From Spirochaetales bacterium (GTDB lineage Bacteria > Spirochaetota > Spirochaetia > DSM-27196 > SKKC01), in contig SKKC01000382.1 of NCBI GenBank assembly GCA_007121695.1, forward strand, positions 1-11,433: a DNA stretch of 11,433 nt. The letters are read 5' to 3'. Position numbers and translations under genes: made by a program. Positions within the stretch are counted from its first letter, which is position 1. Each line of letters opens with the position of its first letter. Shown here in pieces: positions 1 through 6,342 of the stretch. Under the pieces are notes generated by a model. It searched no databases. It saw nothing but the letters and a program-made list of their open reading frames with translations, and had not been told where the DNA came from.

Positions 1-53
1 CTGAGGACGTGATGCCGCCAAGTATCGCCGACACGAACGCGAAAATACACCTG

Positions 54-82
54 CAGCGGGGTCGGGAGTCCTGACCCCGCTG
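54..82. repeat. GC-rich imperfect palindrome/hairpin
   Basis: Arms 54-63 (CAGCGGGGTC) and 73-82 (GACCCCGCTG) are perfect reverse complements. Three more inner pairs (one G-T) leave a 3-nt loop AGT, so about 13 pairs in all. No T-run follows on the plus strand. On the minus strand a weak T-stretch (complement of 43-47) follows, so a terminator for a minus-strand transcript is possible but poor. A GGGGTC...GACCCC core also resembles dispersed REP-like intergenic repeats. Its role is unresolved. Confidence 0.45.
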
Positions 83-89
83 TAAGTCA

Positions 90-104
90 GTGGTACCATA
101 CCAC
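90..104. promoter_or_regulatory. Short perfect palindrome upstream of the OmpA-type gene
   Basis: GTGGTA (90-95), spacer CCA, TACCAC (99-104). The right arm abuts TATATA at 105-110, which could act as a -10 element with transcription starting near 117, just before the GGGAGG ribosome-binding site at 118-123. A repressor bound here would cover the promoter. No good -35 hexamer is visible. The palindrome is seen directly; the operator role is inferred. Confidence 0.35.
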
Positions 105-129
105 TATATAGCTGTGTGGGAGGATGGTA

Positions 130-1080
130 ATGGTGAACCGGATCGCTTCTGTGCTGGTGTGTTGCGTGTTTCTCCTGCTCCCAGGGGTTCTTGCGGCCGA
201 AGATGGAGACGACCATCCCCTTGTGTCTCGCTATCCCGGTTCGACGCTGAGCTACTCGCACGCACGCGAGTACGACGAGTATCTGGTACCGCTGGCGCCG
301 CTTGAGCGTGGTGAGCTTGGCGAGGTCATTAACCTCGAAGGAGCGGTCACGTATCTGCAGTATCGCGTACCTGACCGCTCGCCGCTTGAGGTCTATCGTA
401 ACTATGAATCGGCGCTGGTGCAGGCGGGGTTTGAGATTCTCTTCGAACATAGTGGAAGCACATTTCCGCAGACACACCGGTGGGTCGCGGCCGTATTCGA
501 CCCCCACGGAATCGGATGGAAGAGCACTTCGGGGGGGTCGGCAATGGGCGGCAACAGCTTCCGCTATCTCGCGGCTCACCGCAGCGACGGGGCAGGCGAT
601 GCGTATGTCGTTGTGTATGTCACGCCTCGCCGAGGGAGCGACGACTCGCTCCTGCAGCTCGACATCATAGAAATGACGCCCATGGACGCGGATATGATCA
701 CCGTGACAGCGGATCACATCGCGGGTGAGATTGCACGGCTCGGTTTCGTCCCTATCTACGATGTGTTTTTCGCACCAGACTCCGACGATGTCCTCGGGCG
801 TTCGGCTTCGGCTCTCAGCGAAATTGCAACCTTTCTGAATGAGAACCCCGAGATGCGTTTCTACGCGGTGGGCCATACCACAAATATCGGAGACCACGAC
901 TATCTCATGGACTTGTCCCGACGCAGGGCGCAGGCGATGGTGCAGGTACTCATTGACGAGTACGGAGTAGCCGAGGATACGCTTGTTCCCGCAGGAGTCG
1001 GCCCGCTGTCGCCGGTCGCATCGAATGAAACTGTGGTCGGGCAGGGGTTGAACCGGCGCGTGGAACTCGTACTGCGCTGA
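130..1080 (+). CDS. Exported DUF4892/OmpA-type envelope protein
   Basis: A 316-residue envelope protein. Residues 1-22 form a signal peptide (short basic start, hydrophobic core, VLA/A cleavage region), so it should be exported. The middle (about 30-185), opening with RYPGS and YDEYLVP, resembles the DUF4892 domain, whose function is unknown. The C-terminal part (about 208-316) is an OmpA-type peptidoglycan-binding domain with GHT (248-250), LSRRRAQ (262-268) and LNRRVEL (307-313). Unusually, the Asp of the usual GHTD motif, which contacts diaminopimelate, is Thr251, and the usual Asn of the YN motif is Leu259; the conserved Arg266 remains. I chose ATG 130 because GGGAGG at 118-123 sits 6 nt before it. 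The alternative ATG 124 directly abuts that sequence. It appears monocistronic. A role in tethering outer membrane to cell wall is inferred from the family. Confidence 0.85.
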   Translation: MVNRIASVLVCCVFLLLPGVLAAEDGDDHPLVSRYPGSTLSYSHAREYDEYLVPLAPLERGELGEVINLEGAVTYLQYRVPDRSPLEVYRNYESALVQAGFEILFEHSGSTFPQTHRWVAAVFDPHGIGWKSTSGGSAMGGNSFRYLAAHRSDGAGDAYVVVYVTPRRGSDDSLLQLDIIEMTPMDADMITVTADHIAGEIARLGFVPIYDVFFAPDSDDVLGRSASALSEIATFLNENPEMRFYAVGHTTNIGDHDYLMDLSRRRAQAMVQVLIDEYGVAEDTLVPAGVGPLSPVASNETVVGQGLNRRVELVLR

Positions 1081-1174
1081 GCAGGCGTTCCGCGGAGCTG
1101 TTACCTCCTGTCGCGGCTAATTGTAGCTCTGACGGGGTTGAACCACGCGTGCGGGCTCCAGGCCACCGCCAATG

Positions 1175-1183
1175 TGCTAGAAT
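1175..1183 (+). promoter_or_regulatory. Possible extended -10 promoter for the FMN lipoprotein gene
   Basis: TGCTAGAAT matches an extended -10 element (TGn plus TAGAAT, 5 of 6 to consensus). It lies in the 226-nt gap between the two genes and would give a leader of about 115 nt. No convincing -35 lies 16-18 nt upstream, and TTGAAC at 1138-1143 is too far away. Apart from this element and the hairpin at 1264-1289, I see nothing definite in 1081-1306. Confidence 0.3.
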
Positions 1184-1263
1184 TATCGGAAATACCACTC
1201 CCCACGCCGTCCACTCGGGTTTACAGCTCAAACTGGCGCCTCCACAATGCTTCTGTTGATCGT

Positions 1264-1289
1264 CTGCTACCAGGCAAAATTTGTAGCAG
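1264..1289. promoter_or_regulatory. Inverted repeat in the leader of the FMN lipoprotein gene
   Basis: CTGCTAC (1264-1270) and GTAGCAG (1283-1289) are perfect 7-bp reverse complements separated by 12 AT-rich bases. The repeat ends 7 nt before the purine-rich ribosome-binding stretch. It could form an RNA hairpin in the leader or be a protein-binding site. Its TGCTA/TAGCA core also occurs in the palindrome at the IclR-type gene (1978-1996). Confidence 0.4.
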
Positions 1290-1306
1290 GACGTAGGGGG
1301 TATTTT

Positions 1307-1822
1307 ATGAGAGTTATCATGAACAAGCAGCTGAGATTGTTTCTCATGGTCGTAGCAACTGCATTGATACTTGGAGGGCTCATCGCCTGTAATGGCAGCA
1401 CCGACAATGGGCAGAACTCCGCACAATGGCCGGTCTGGGATCTCCGGGACGGCGATTATCGTGGTCACTTTGATGACCGTGAGCATAATGTCAGTGTACA
1501 GATTACTATTGAGAACGAGGAGATTGTGGGAGTTGCTTTGAGGTGGGCGTATTATCGTGGAGTCGATTACCGGTCCGCCGACGAAGATCCGTATGCGGGC
1601 ATCTACGATCAGCATGTGGAATCCCTTGAATACCTTCTCGGTGCCACCGGCGTCGATGAAATCGTAGAGCGGACCGTCCATATGGAGGGAACTCCCTCCG
1701 GCCCAGCGCTCGAGGCAATACAGACACAAGATGTCGATGGCTTCTCAGCGGCCACGATCCGGTCCGGGAAGATCGCTTCGGCGGTACGGGACGCGTTCAA
1801 CCGCGGTCGGTATCGCGAATAG
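1307..1822 (+). CDS. FMN-binding domain lipoprotein
   Basis: A 171-residue predicted lipoprotein. Residues 1-27 are a signal sequence ending in the lipobox L-I-A-C, so Cys28 would be lipidated. The rest matches the small FMN-binding domain found in NqrC/RnfG-type subunits: a DYRGHF strand near 50-55, ITIENEEIVGVAL at 67-79, and a C-terminal DGFSAAT motif (144-150). The usual motif has Gly where Ala148 stands. Thr150 occupies the position that carries FMN by phosphodiester linkage in flavinylated relatives. The family role is extracytoplasmic electron transfer; the partner here is unknown. ATG 1307 was chosen because GTAGGGGG (1293-1300) lies 6 nt upstream. In-frame ATG 1319 would be 18 nt from it, and ATG 1247 lies upstream with no support. 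No ApbE flavin transferase or redox partner gene is in the window. Confidence 0.8.
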   Translation: MRVIMNKQLRLFLMVVATALILGGLIACNGSTDNGQNSAQWPVWDLRDGDYRGHFDDREHNVSVQITIENEEIVGVALRWAYYRGVDYRSADEDPYAGIYDQHVESLEYLLGATGVDEIVERTVHMEGTPSGPALEAIQTQDVDGFSAATIRSGKIASAVRDAFNRGRYRE

Positions 1823-1843
1823 ATCTACAAGCACTCCATTGTA

Positions 1844-1900
1844 GTGGCCGTGGGCGGTACGCAGATTACGCTGTGCCCGCGGCCATTCCGCTTTCTGTTG
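1844..1900 (+). terminator. Possible terminator after the FMN lipoprotein gene
   Basis: GGCCGTGGGC (1846-1855) pairs with GCCCGCGGCC (1875-1884), ten pairs with one G-T, extendable by a T-A and a G-T pair at the base. A 19-nt loop separates the arms and pyrimidine-rich sequence (CTTTCTGTTG) follows. The stem is strong but the T-run is broken, so intrinsic termination is plausible rather than certain. It lies about 24 nt after the lipoprotein stop codon. Confidence 0.4.
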
Positions 1901-1977
1901 CATCTTCTCATTACGCAGACATGATTCGATCAGGGATCGTTCGTACGGGAATATAGGGATGGTGTCATTGGCACTGT

Positions 1978-1996
1978 TGATGCTACAATAGCATCA
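1978..1996. promoter_or_regulatory. Palindromic operator over -10 box and start of the IclR-type gene
   Basis: TGATGCTA (1978-1985), CAA, TAGCATCA (1989-1996) form a perfect 19-bp palindrome. It contains an extended -10 element, TGCTACAAT (1981-1989), and its last base is the A of the start codon at 1996. Transcription would begin about 7 nt after the -10, at or beside that A. A dimeric regulator bound here would block the promoter. The sequence is direct observation; autoregulation by the downstream IclR-type protein is inferred. Confidence 0.6.
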
Positions 1997-2652
1997 TGAA
2001 GCCCGCGCAACCAAATCAGAGCATTATCACGGGTGTCACCGTGTTACAGGAAGTAGTGACGGCAAACGTTCCTCTCGGCAGTCGCGAGCTTGCGAGACGT
2101 CTTGGTCTGGAACACAGCCGGGTGAATCGCGTTCTCGGAACCCTCGTGCATATCGGGATGCTGCGGCAGGACGAGTCCCGGAAGTACTCAGCCGGGCCTG
2201 GCATTCACGCGCTGTCGGCTCAGAGTCTGCACGCTTCCGGTCTTATTCCGGCAAGCCTTCGCCCCCTGGGCGAGCTGCAGAAGCTCGGGGCCACCGTTGC
2301 GCTCGGCATAGTGTGGCGGGAGTCCGTTGTCTATCTCCTGCACGCCGATCCGGGAATGGACCTGGCCTCGACGGCAGGGGCTCACCATACATTTCCCGTA
2401 CAGGAGTCGGTAATCGGAGCCGCGCTTGGCACCTCAGAACCGGTTGTCAGGTGGGACCGTGCAGATACCGGCGAGGTTGCATGGGCAGCCGCGATCGGGA
2501 CTCCCCGCATTGCCGCGATCGCCGCAGTCTTTCCCCGGGACAGCGTACATGGACGGAACGACACGGCCATGGGCAATACCATCGCCGAGTCGGCGAAACA
2601 GATAGAGCAGAACCTAATCTCGGCAACACAGGCCGCGCGTCAGCGCTCGTGA
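1996..2652 (+). CDS. IclR-type transcriptional regulator with shortened effector domain
   Basis: A 218-residue regulator. Residues about 8-65 form a winged helix-turn-helix like that of IclR: SRELARRLGLEHSRVNRVL at 29-47, then a wing around residues 53-66. Residues about 88-210 resemble a reduced IclR effector domain (LGELQKLGATVALGIV at 91-106, VVYLLHADPG at 111-120). The whole protein is shorter than the usual 250 or so residues, and the middle of the effector domain looks trimmed. The usual small-molecule ligand cannot be predicted. There is no Shine-Dalgarno sequence before ATG 1996, and the -10 box at 1984-1989 suggests a leaderless mRNA. The gene lies 49 nt upstream of the methyl-accepting signalling gene and may share its transcript. 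The DNA-binding role is fairly safe; family placement of the second domain is less so. Confidence 0.75.
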   Translation: MKPAQPNQSIITGVTVLQEVVTANVPLGSRELARRLGLEHSRVNRVLGTLVHIGMLRQDESRKYSAGPGIHALSAQSLHASGLIPASLRPLGELQKLGATVALGIVWRESVVYLLHADPGMDLASTAGAHHTFPVQESVIGAALGTSEPVVRWDRADTGEVAWAAAIGTPRIAAIAAVFPRDSVHGRNDTAMGNTIAESAKQIEQNLISATQAARQRS

Positions 2653-2701
2653 CAGACGTCGAGGGTGTGCGGCTGCCCCCCGCAGGCATGCGCTCGAGGC
2701 G

Positions 2702-3478
2702 GTGCACAAAGCGGTGTTTCTGGATATTGATCTTGCTATTACCTCCTACCAGGCGCTTCGCGACGATCTGATGCTTCAGATGGCCCGGAAAATCGTGGGC
2801 GTCAGCCGCAATCTGAGCACCGACACTTCAAATCAGGCGGCGGCAGTCGAAGAACTCAGTGCTCGCATGAAAGACATGGTAAGCGCCATGATCAGTAACA
2901 ATACTCATGCCGAAGAGACTCGAACGCTTGCTAATGAAAACACGACACAGGCACATCAGGGTCTGACTGCGGTGCAGTCGACCGTGGAAGCCATGCGCCG
3001 CATTGCCGAAAAAGTCGAGGTCATTGAAGGAATCGCGCGCAATACGAACATCCTTTCGCTGAATGCCTCTATCGAGGCCGCGAGATCCGGAGAGGCGGGA
3101 AAGGGGTTCGCGGTGGTGGCGACTGAAGTAGGACGTCTTGCGGAGAATACCCGGGTCGCTGCCCGCGATATTTCCGAGCTCGCTCGCCAGAGCACCCATG
3201 CGGCGGAGCAGGCCGGGGCGCTTATCGACGAAATCGTAGCCAGTATCGAACGAACGGCCGAACTCGTACAGAAGATTGCGAGCGACAGTCAGGAGCAGCG
3301 TGAAGGCGGTGAAGACATAGATCGTGCGCTTGCCGAGCTCGACGCAACCGTACAGAACACAGCCCGTATTGCAGAAAATCTCTCCTCACTCGCAGACGAC
3401 ATGGCCGCGCGGAAGTGGGACGATACAGACGAGGAGGAATCGTCAGATCACCCGAGAGCGCTGCCGCCGGGACACTGA
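2702..3478 (+). CDS. Soluble methyl-accepting chemotaxis signalling protein, apparently without its sensor
   Basis: About 258 residues from GTG 2702. Residues about 28-235 form the antiparallel coiled coil of a chemoreceptor signalling domain. The hairpin tip reads IARNTNILSLNASIEAARSG (111-130), followed by EAGKGFAVVATEVGRLAENT (131-150), the surface that contacts CheA and CheW. Likely methylation regions are near 43-57 (QAAAVEEL) and 205-225. There is no membrane segment. The first 20 residues (HKAVFLDIDLAITSYQ, 2-17) look like the last helix and linker of the protoglobin domain of HemAT-type aerotaxis transducers, but no globin precedes them. The frame is open upstream only to 2618, and stops at 2603 and 2615 close it. 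The start is uncertain: GAGG at 2696-2699 is just 2 nt from the GTG. It could be a truncated remnant or a partner that takes signal from another protein. It converges on proB with 6 nt between stops. Confidence 0.8.
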   Translation: MHKAVFLDIDLAITSYQALRDDLMLQMARKIVGVSRNLSTDTSNQAAAVEELSARMKDMVSAMISNNTHAEETRTLANENTTQAHQGLTAVQSTVEAMRRIAEKVEVIEGIARNTNILSLNASIEAARSGEAGKGFAVVATEVGRLAENTRVAARDISELARQSTHAAEQAGALIDEIVASIERTAELVQKIASDSQEQREGGEDIDRALAELDATVQNTARIAENLSSLADDMAARKWDDTDEEESSDHPRALPPGH

Positions 3479-3484
3479 ACTTCC

Positions 3485-4261
3485 TCAGGAGACAGACTGA
3501 GCCTGAAACCGCGTCGCTGGCGCAGTCCGCGACAGCACGTCGCCAAGCGCGTAGCGACCCGAGGCAATGACCGCGGGTATTCCCGCCTCGGTCAGCATTC
3601 GCGCCGCGGCGACCTTCGATCGCATGCCGCCGAGGCCGAGCGCGTTGCCGGTATTCCCGGCCATTGCTTCGATATCCGGCGTGACCCGTGCGACCTCGTC
3701 AATGAGGCGTACCGAGTTATCCTGCTTCGGGTCCGATGCATACAGCCCGTCGACATCGGTCAGCAGGACCGCGAGGTCGACCTTCACGTTCACCGCAACG
3801 AGCGCGGCGAGAATGTCGTTGTCCGAGAAGCTTTTCTGATACTCGAACTCTTCCTTGTCGACCATGTCGTTCTCGTTCACGATGGGTATAATGCCCCGGT
3901 GCATGTACGCATTCATGATCTGCGTAATCGTGGCACGTTCGGTGTCAGAGGCGAAATTGTGATGTGTAAGCAGGATCTGCGCGACCGATCTGCCCCACTC
4001 GCGAAAGAGGTCCTTGTAATAGGTCATGAGCCTGACCTGGCCTATCCCGGACAACAGCTGCAGCTCCTGCACCTCGTTCGGTCTGACTTTCAGTCCCTGC
4101 AGCTCCATGCCTGCCGCGACTGCGCCCGAGCTCACGATAATAAAGTCGTGCCCGTTCTCGGCGAGTTCCGCCATTTCCCAGATCTTTCCCGCGAGCCACG
4201 GAAAGCGCACCCTGGGTCCATCGCTTATCAGGGCGCTGCCGATCTTTACGAGTACTCTCAT
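3485..4261 (-). CDS. proB: Glutamate 5-kinase lacking a PUA domain
   Basis: ProB phosphorylates L-glutamate to glutamyl 5-phosphate with ATP, the committed step of proline synthesis. The 258-residue protein is a single amino-acid-kinase domain: VKIGSALIS (5-13), SSGAVAAGM (44-52), NEND (129-132), FSDNDILAA (145-153), LLTDVDGLYASDP (166-178) and GLGGMRSK (209-216). The usual GTGGM motif reads GLGGM, with Leu210 in place of Thr; the following Lys216 is kept. The C-terminal RNA-binding-like PUA domain of 367-residue enzymes such as that of E. coli is absent, as in some streptococcal enzymes. The ATG overlaps the proA stop (ATGA), and AAGGAG lies 12 nt upstream, so translation is probably coupled. 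It is the last gene of the proC-proA-proB operon. Confidence 0.95.
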   Translation of the reverse strand: MRVLVKIGSALISDGPRVRFPWLAGKIWEMAELAENGHDFIIVSSGAVAAGMELQGLKVRPNEVQELQLLSGIGQVRLMTYYKDLFREWGRSVAQILLTHHNFASDTERATITQIMNAYMHRGIIPIVNENDMVDKEEFEYQKSFSDNDILAALVAVNVKVDLAVLLTDVDGLYASDPKQDNSVRLIDEVARVTPDIEAMAGNTGNALGLGGMRSKVAAARMLTEAGIPAVIASGRYALGDVLSRTAPATRFQAQSVS

Positions 4262-5547
4262 GAGCCTGACTGCTCCTTCAGGGTGCGGTGGGTGAACTGC
4301 TTTCGACCCTCGGCGTAGTCGTCGACGATGTGGCCGTCTCCGCAGACGCGGTACTGCGTCGTAGTCAGACCCTCAAGCCCGACTGGCCCCCGTGCGTGTA
4401 CCTTGCCGGTTGATATTCCGACCTCGGCGCCGAGCCCGTAGCGGAAGCCGTCGGCAAAACGGGTGGACGCGTTCCACAGCACCGAGCTCGAGTCGACCTC
4501 CCGCATGAAGCGTGCGGCCGTCGCCTCAGACGCCGTCACGATCGCGTCGGTATGGTGTGAGCCGTAGCGGTTTATATGCGCGACAGCCTCTTCAAGCGAA
4601 TCGACCACGCGGATCGACAGCACCAGATCGTTGTATTCGGTCTGCCAGTCGGCCTCGGTCGCCGTCTGCACCGGAACAATCGCTCTGGTCCGCTCGCACC
4701 CGCGAAGCTCTACCCCCGCGAGCGCGTCGACGATCGCGGGCAGCATGGAACTCGCGTCCGCGTGCACCAGCAGCGTCTCGACCGCGTTACACACCGCCGG
4801 GTACTGCGTCTTCGAATCGCGCACGAGGGCAGCTGCCATTGCCGCGTCGGCGTCGGGATGAATGTACACGTGGCAGATTCCGTCGGCGTGGCCGAGGACC
4901 GGTATGCGCGTGTGCTCCTGTATGTAACGCACGAGTTCGTTCGACCCGCGGGGGATCATAAGATCAATATCGTGGTCGAGTTCGAGCATCGCCGAAATAT
5001 CTTCCCGCGTCTCAACGAGCTGCAGAGCCCCGGAGAGCGACGCATCCACGGCCGTTACGGCTTCCACGAACAGCCCGTGCAGAACCCGGTTTGACTCTCG
5101 CGCCTCGCTTCCGCCCTTCAGAATGACGGCGTTCCCGCTCTTGATTCCAAGCGACGCGATCTGCACCAGCGCGTCCGGCCGTGACTCGAAAATGACCCCG
5201 ATCACACCTATAGGCACCCGAACCCGCGAGAGCACGAGCCCCGCGTCGAGCTCCCGGCGGACCTCTTCGGTGCCGAGGGGGTCGGGAAGGTCCGCAACGC
5301 TCTCGAGGCTTTCGATCATGACCCCGAGTTTGCGTTCCGACAGGACAAGCCGCTTGTACAGCGACTGTCCGAGCCCGGCGTCGCGCGCCCGTTCGGCATC
5401 GGTCTCGTTCGCTGCGAGTATCTCTGCCTGGCGTTCGGCGAGCAGGCGCGCCATTGCGAGAATGCAGGCGTTTCGCGTTTCCTCGCTCGCAACTGCCATG
5501 CGGTACGCCGCCTGCCTGGCGTCCTTGACCTGGTCCCGTATACTCAT
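4258..5547 (-). CDS. proA: Glutamate-5-semialdehyde dehydrogenase (gamma-glutamyl phosphate reductase)
   Basis: ProA reduces glutamyl 5-phosphate with NADPH to glutamate 5-semialdehyde, which cyclises to pyrroline-5-carboxylate. The 429-residue length is near the family norm. Visible landmarks are GVIGVIFESRPD (114-125), VILKGGSEA (141-149), the catalytic cysteine in YPAVCNAVETLL (249-260, Cys253), NASTRFADGFRYGLGAEVG (359-377) and HARGPVGLEGLTT (384-396). All expected motifs are intact. The start ATG overlaps the proC stop as ATGA, with AGGGAG 8 nt upstream, and its own stop overlaps the proB start in the same way. ProA and ProB usually channel the labile acyl phosphate, and the 4-nt overlap fits equal production of both. 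Confidence 0.97.
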   Translation of the reverse strand: MSIRDQVKDARQAAYRMAVASEETRNACILAMARLLAERQAEILAANETDAERARDAGLGQSLYKRLVLSERKLGVMIESLESVADLPDPLGTEEVRRELDAGLVLSRVRVPIGVIGVIFESRPDALVQIASLGIKSGNAVILKGGSEARESNRVLHGLFVEAVTAVDASLSGALQLVETREDISAMLELDHDIDLMIPRGSNELVRYIQEHTRIPVLGHADGICHVYIHPDADAAMAAALVRDSKTQYPAVCNAVETLLVHADASSMLPAIVDALAGVELRGCERTRAIVPVQTATEADWQTEYNDLVLSIRVVDSLEEAVAHINRYGSHHTDAIVTASEATAARFMREVDSSSVLWNASTRFADGFRYGLGAEVGISTGKVHARGPVGLEGLTTTQYRVCGDGHIVDDYAEGRKQFTHRTLKEQSGS

Positions 5548-6335
5548 GCCCCAAGCTCCCTGCTGCGCGCTATGGTCGTGTCGACTGTCTGTTGAATAAT
5601 CGATGTATAGGATGATGACTCCAGCACCGCCCGCCCCGCGACCGTGGTGCCGTTCGGGGAGCTTACCATCTGTACGAGTTCCTCGGGCGTCAGTCCCTTC
5701 TCCGCGAGCAGTCGTGCCGTTCCCGAAAAGGTCGCGAGCACCAGCGCGGAGGCGTCCGCTTCGGTGAGTCCGTTCGCGACGCCCGCCTTTGTAAATGCTT
5801 CGATAAACCGTGCGACGAAGGCGGGGCCCGATCCGGATATTCCGGTAACCACGTCGAGCAGCTCTTCGCTCACTTCTATGGCCACGCCCGCGCTCGAAAG
5901 CAGATGCCCGATACGCTGCATGTCCTCGGGTGTTGCACGGCTACCCGCTGCGTATCCGGCAGCCATTTCCCCGACGAGCCCTGGTGTGTTCGGCATGACG
6001 CGTATGACCCGCGCCTTCGTGAGGACCGCCTCGATGGTACTGATTCGCGTTCCCGCGGCGATTGAAACGACAAGTCCCGCCGCCTCCGCGACCTCCGGAA
6101 GCACCGCGGGGAGGATCTGTGGCTTTACCGCGAGAAAGAGAACGTCCGAGCGCGCTGCGACCTCGGTGTTGGAGGCGGCAGACTCCGTGCGTTCGGGCCC
6201 TGTCGCCGCGGCGAGCCGCGCGATCTGCTCACTGTTCAGGTCGGAGGCGATAAAGCGAAGGTCAGGGTCTGCGGATGCGAAGGCTCCCGCGAGAGCCTGC
6301 GCCATGTTCCCCGCACCGATAAATCCTGTAGTCAT
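5544..6335 (-). CDS. proC: Pyrroline-5-carboxylate reductase
   Basis: ProC performs the last step of proline synthesis, reducing pyrroline-5-carboxylate with NAD(P)H. The 263 residues start with the Rossmann nucleotide-binding motif GFIGAGNMAQA (4-14), followed by FLAVKPQ (67-73), IRVMPNTPG (111-119), the dimer-domain signature VTGISGSGPAFV (163-174) and VSSPNGTT (224-231). It leads the operon. No Shine-Dalgarno sequence precedes ATG 6335. Instead TTGACA and AAGAAT with an 18-nt spacer put the transcription start at or next to the start codon, so a leaderless message is likely. The gap to the upstream hydrolase gene on the same strand is 33 nt. Confidence 0.96.
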   Translation of the reverse strand: MTTGFIGAGNMAQALAGAFASADPDLRFIASDLNSEQIARLAAATGPERTESAASNTEVAARSDVLFLAVKPQILPAVLPEVAEAAGLVVSIAAGTRISTIEAVLTKARVIRVMPNTPGLVGEMAAGYAAGSRATPEDMQRIGHLLSSAGVAIEVSEELLDVVTGISGSGPAFVARFIEAFTKAGVANGLTEADASALVLATFSGTARLLAEKGLTPEELVQMVSSPNGTTVAGRAVLESSSYTSIIQQTVDTTIARSRELGA

Positions 6336-6342
6336 AGTGCAG

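Noticed and set aside
1..53. End of an upstream gene at the left edge
   Set aside because: A plus-strand frame reads to a stop at 72-74 and two minus-strand frames are open, but the stretch is too short to choose between them.
950..1729. Long minus-strand open frame (259 codons) across the OmpA-type and lipoprotein genes
   Set aside because: It lies antisense to two well-supported genes, has no recognisable domain, and its translation is rich in unordered Cys, Arg and Pro.
1968..1989. TTGGCA with TACAAT as a standard -35/-10 promoter for the IclR-type gene
   Set aside because: The spacer is only 10 nt. The extended -10 element alone is the better reading.
2641..2702. Translational fusion of the IclR-type protein to the chemotaxis protein
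   Set aside because: The regulator ends at a clear TGA (2650-2652) in a different frame, its C-terminus looks natural, and no slippery sequence is visible.
3484..3501. CTCAG/CTGAG inverted repeat at the converging stops of the chemotaxis gene and proB
   Set aside because: The stem is 5 bp, lies largely inside proB, and has no T-run.
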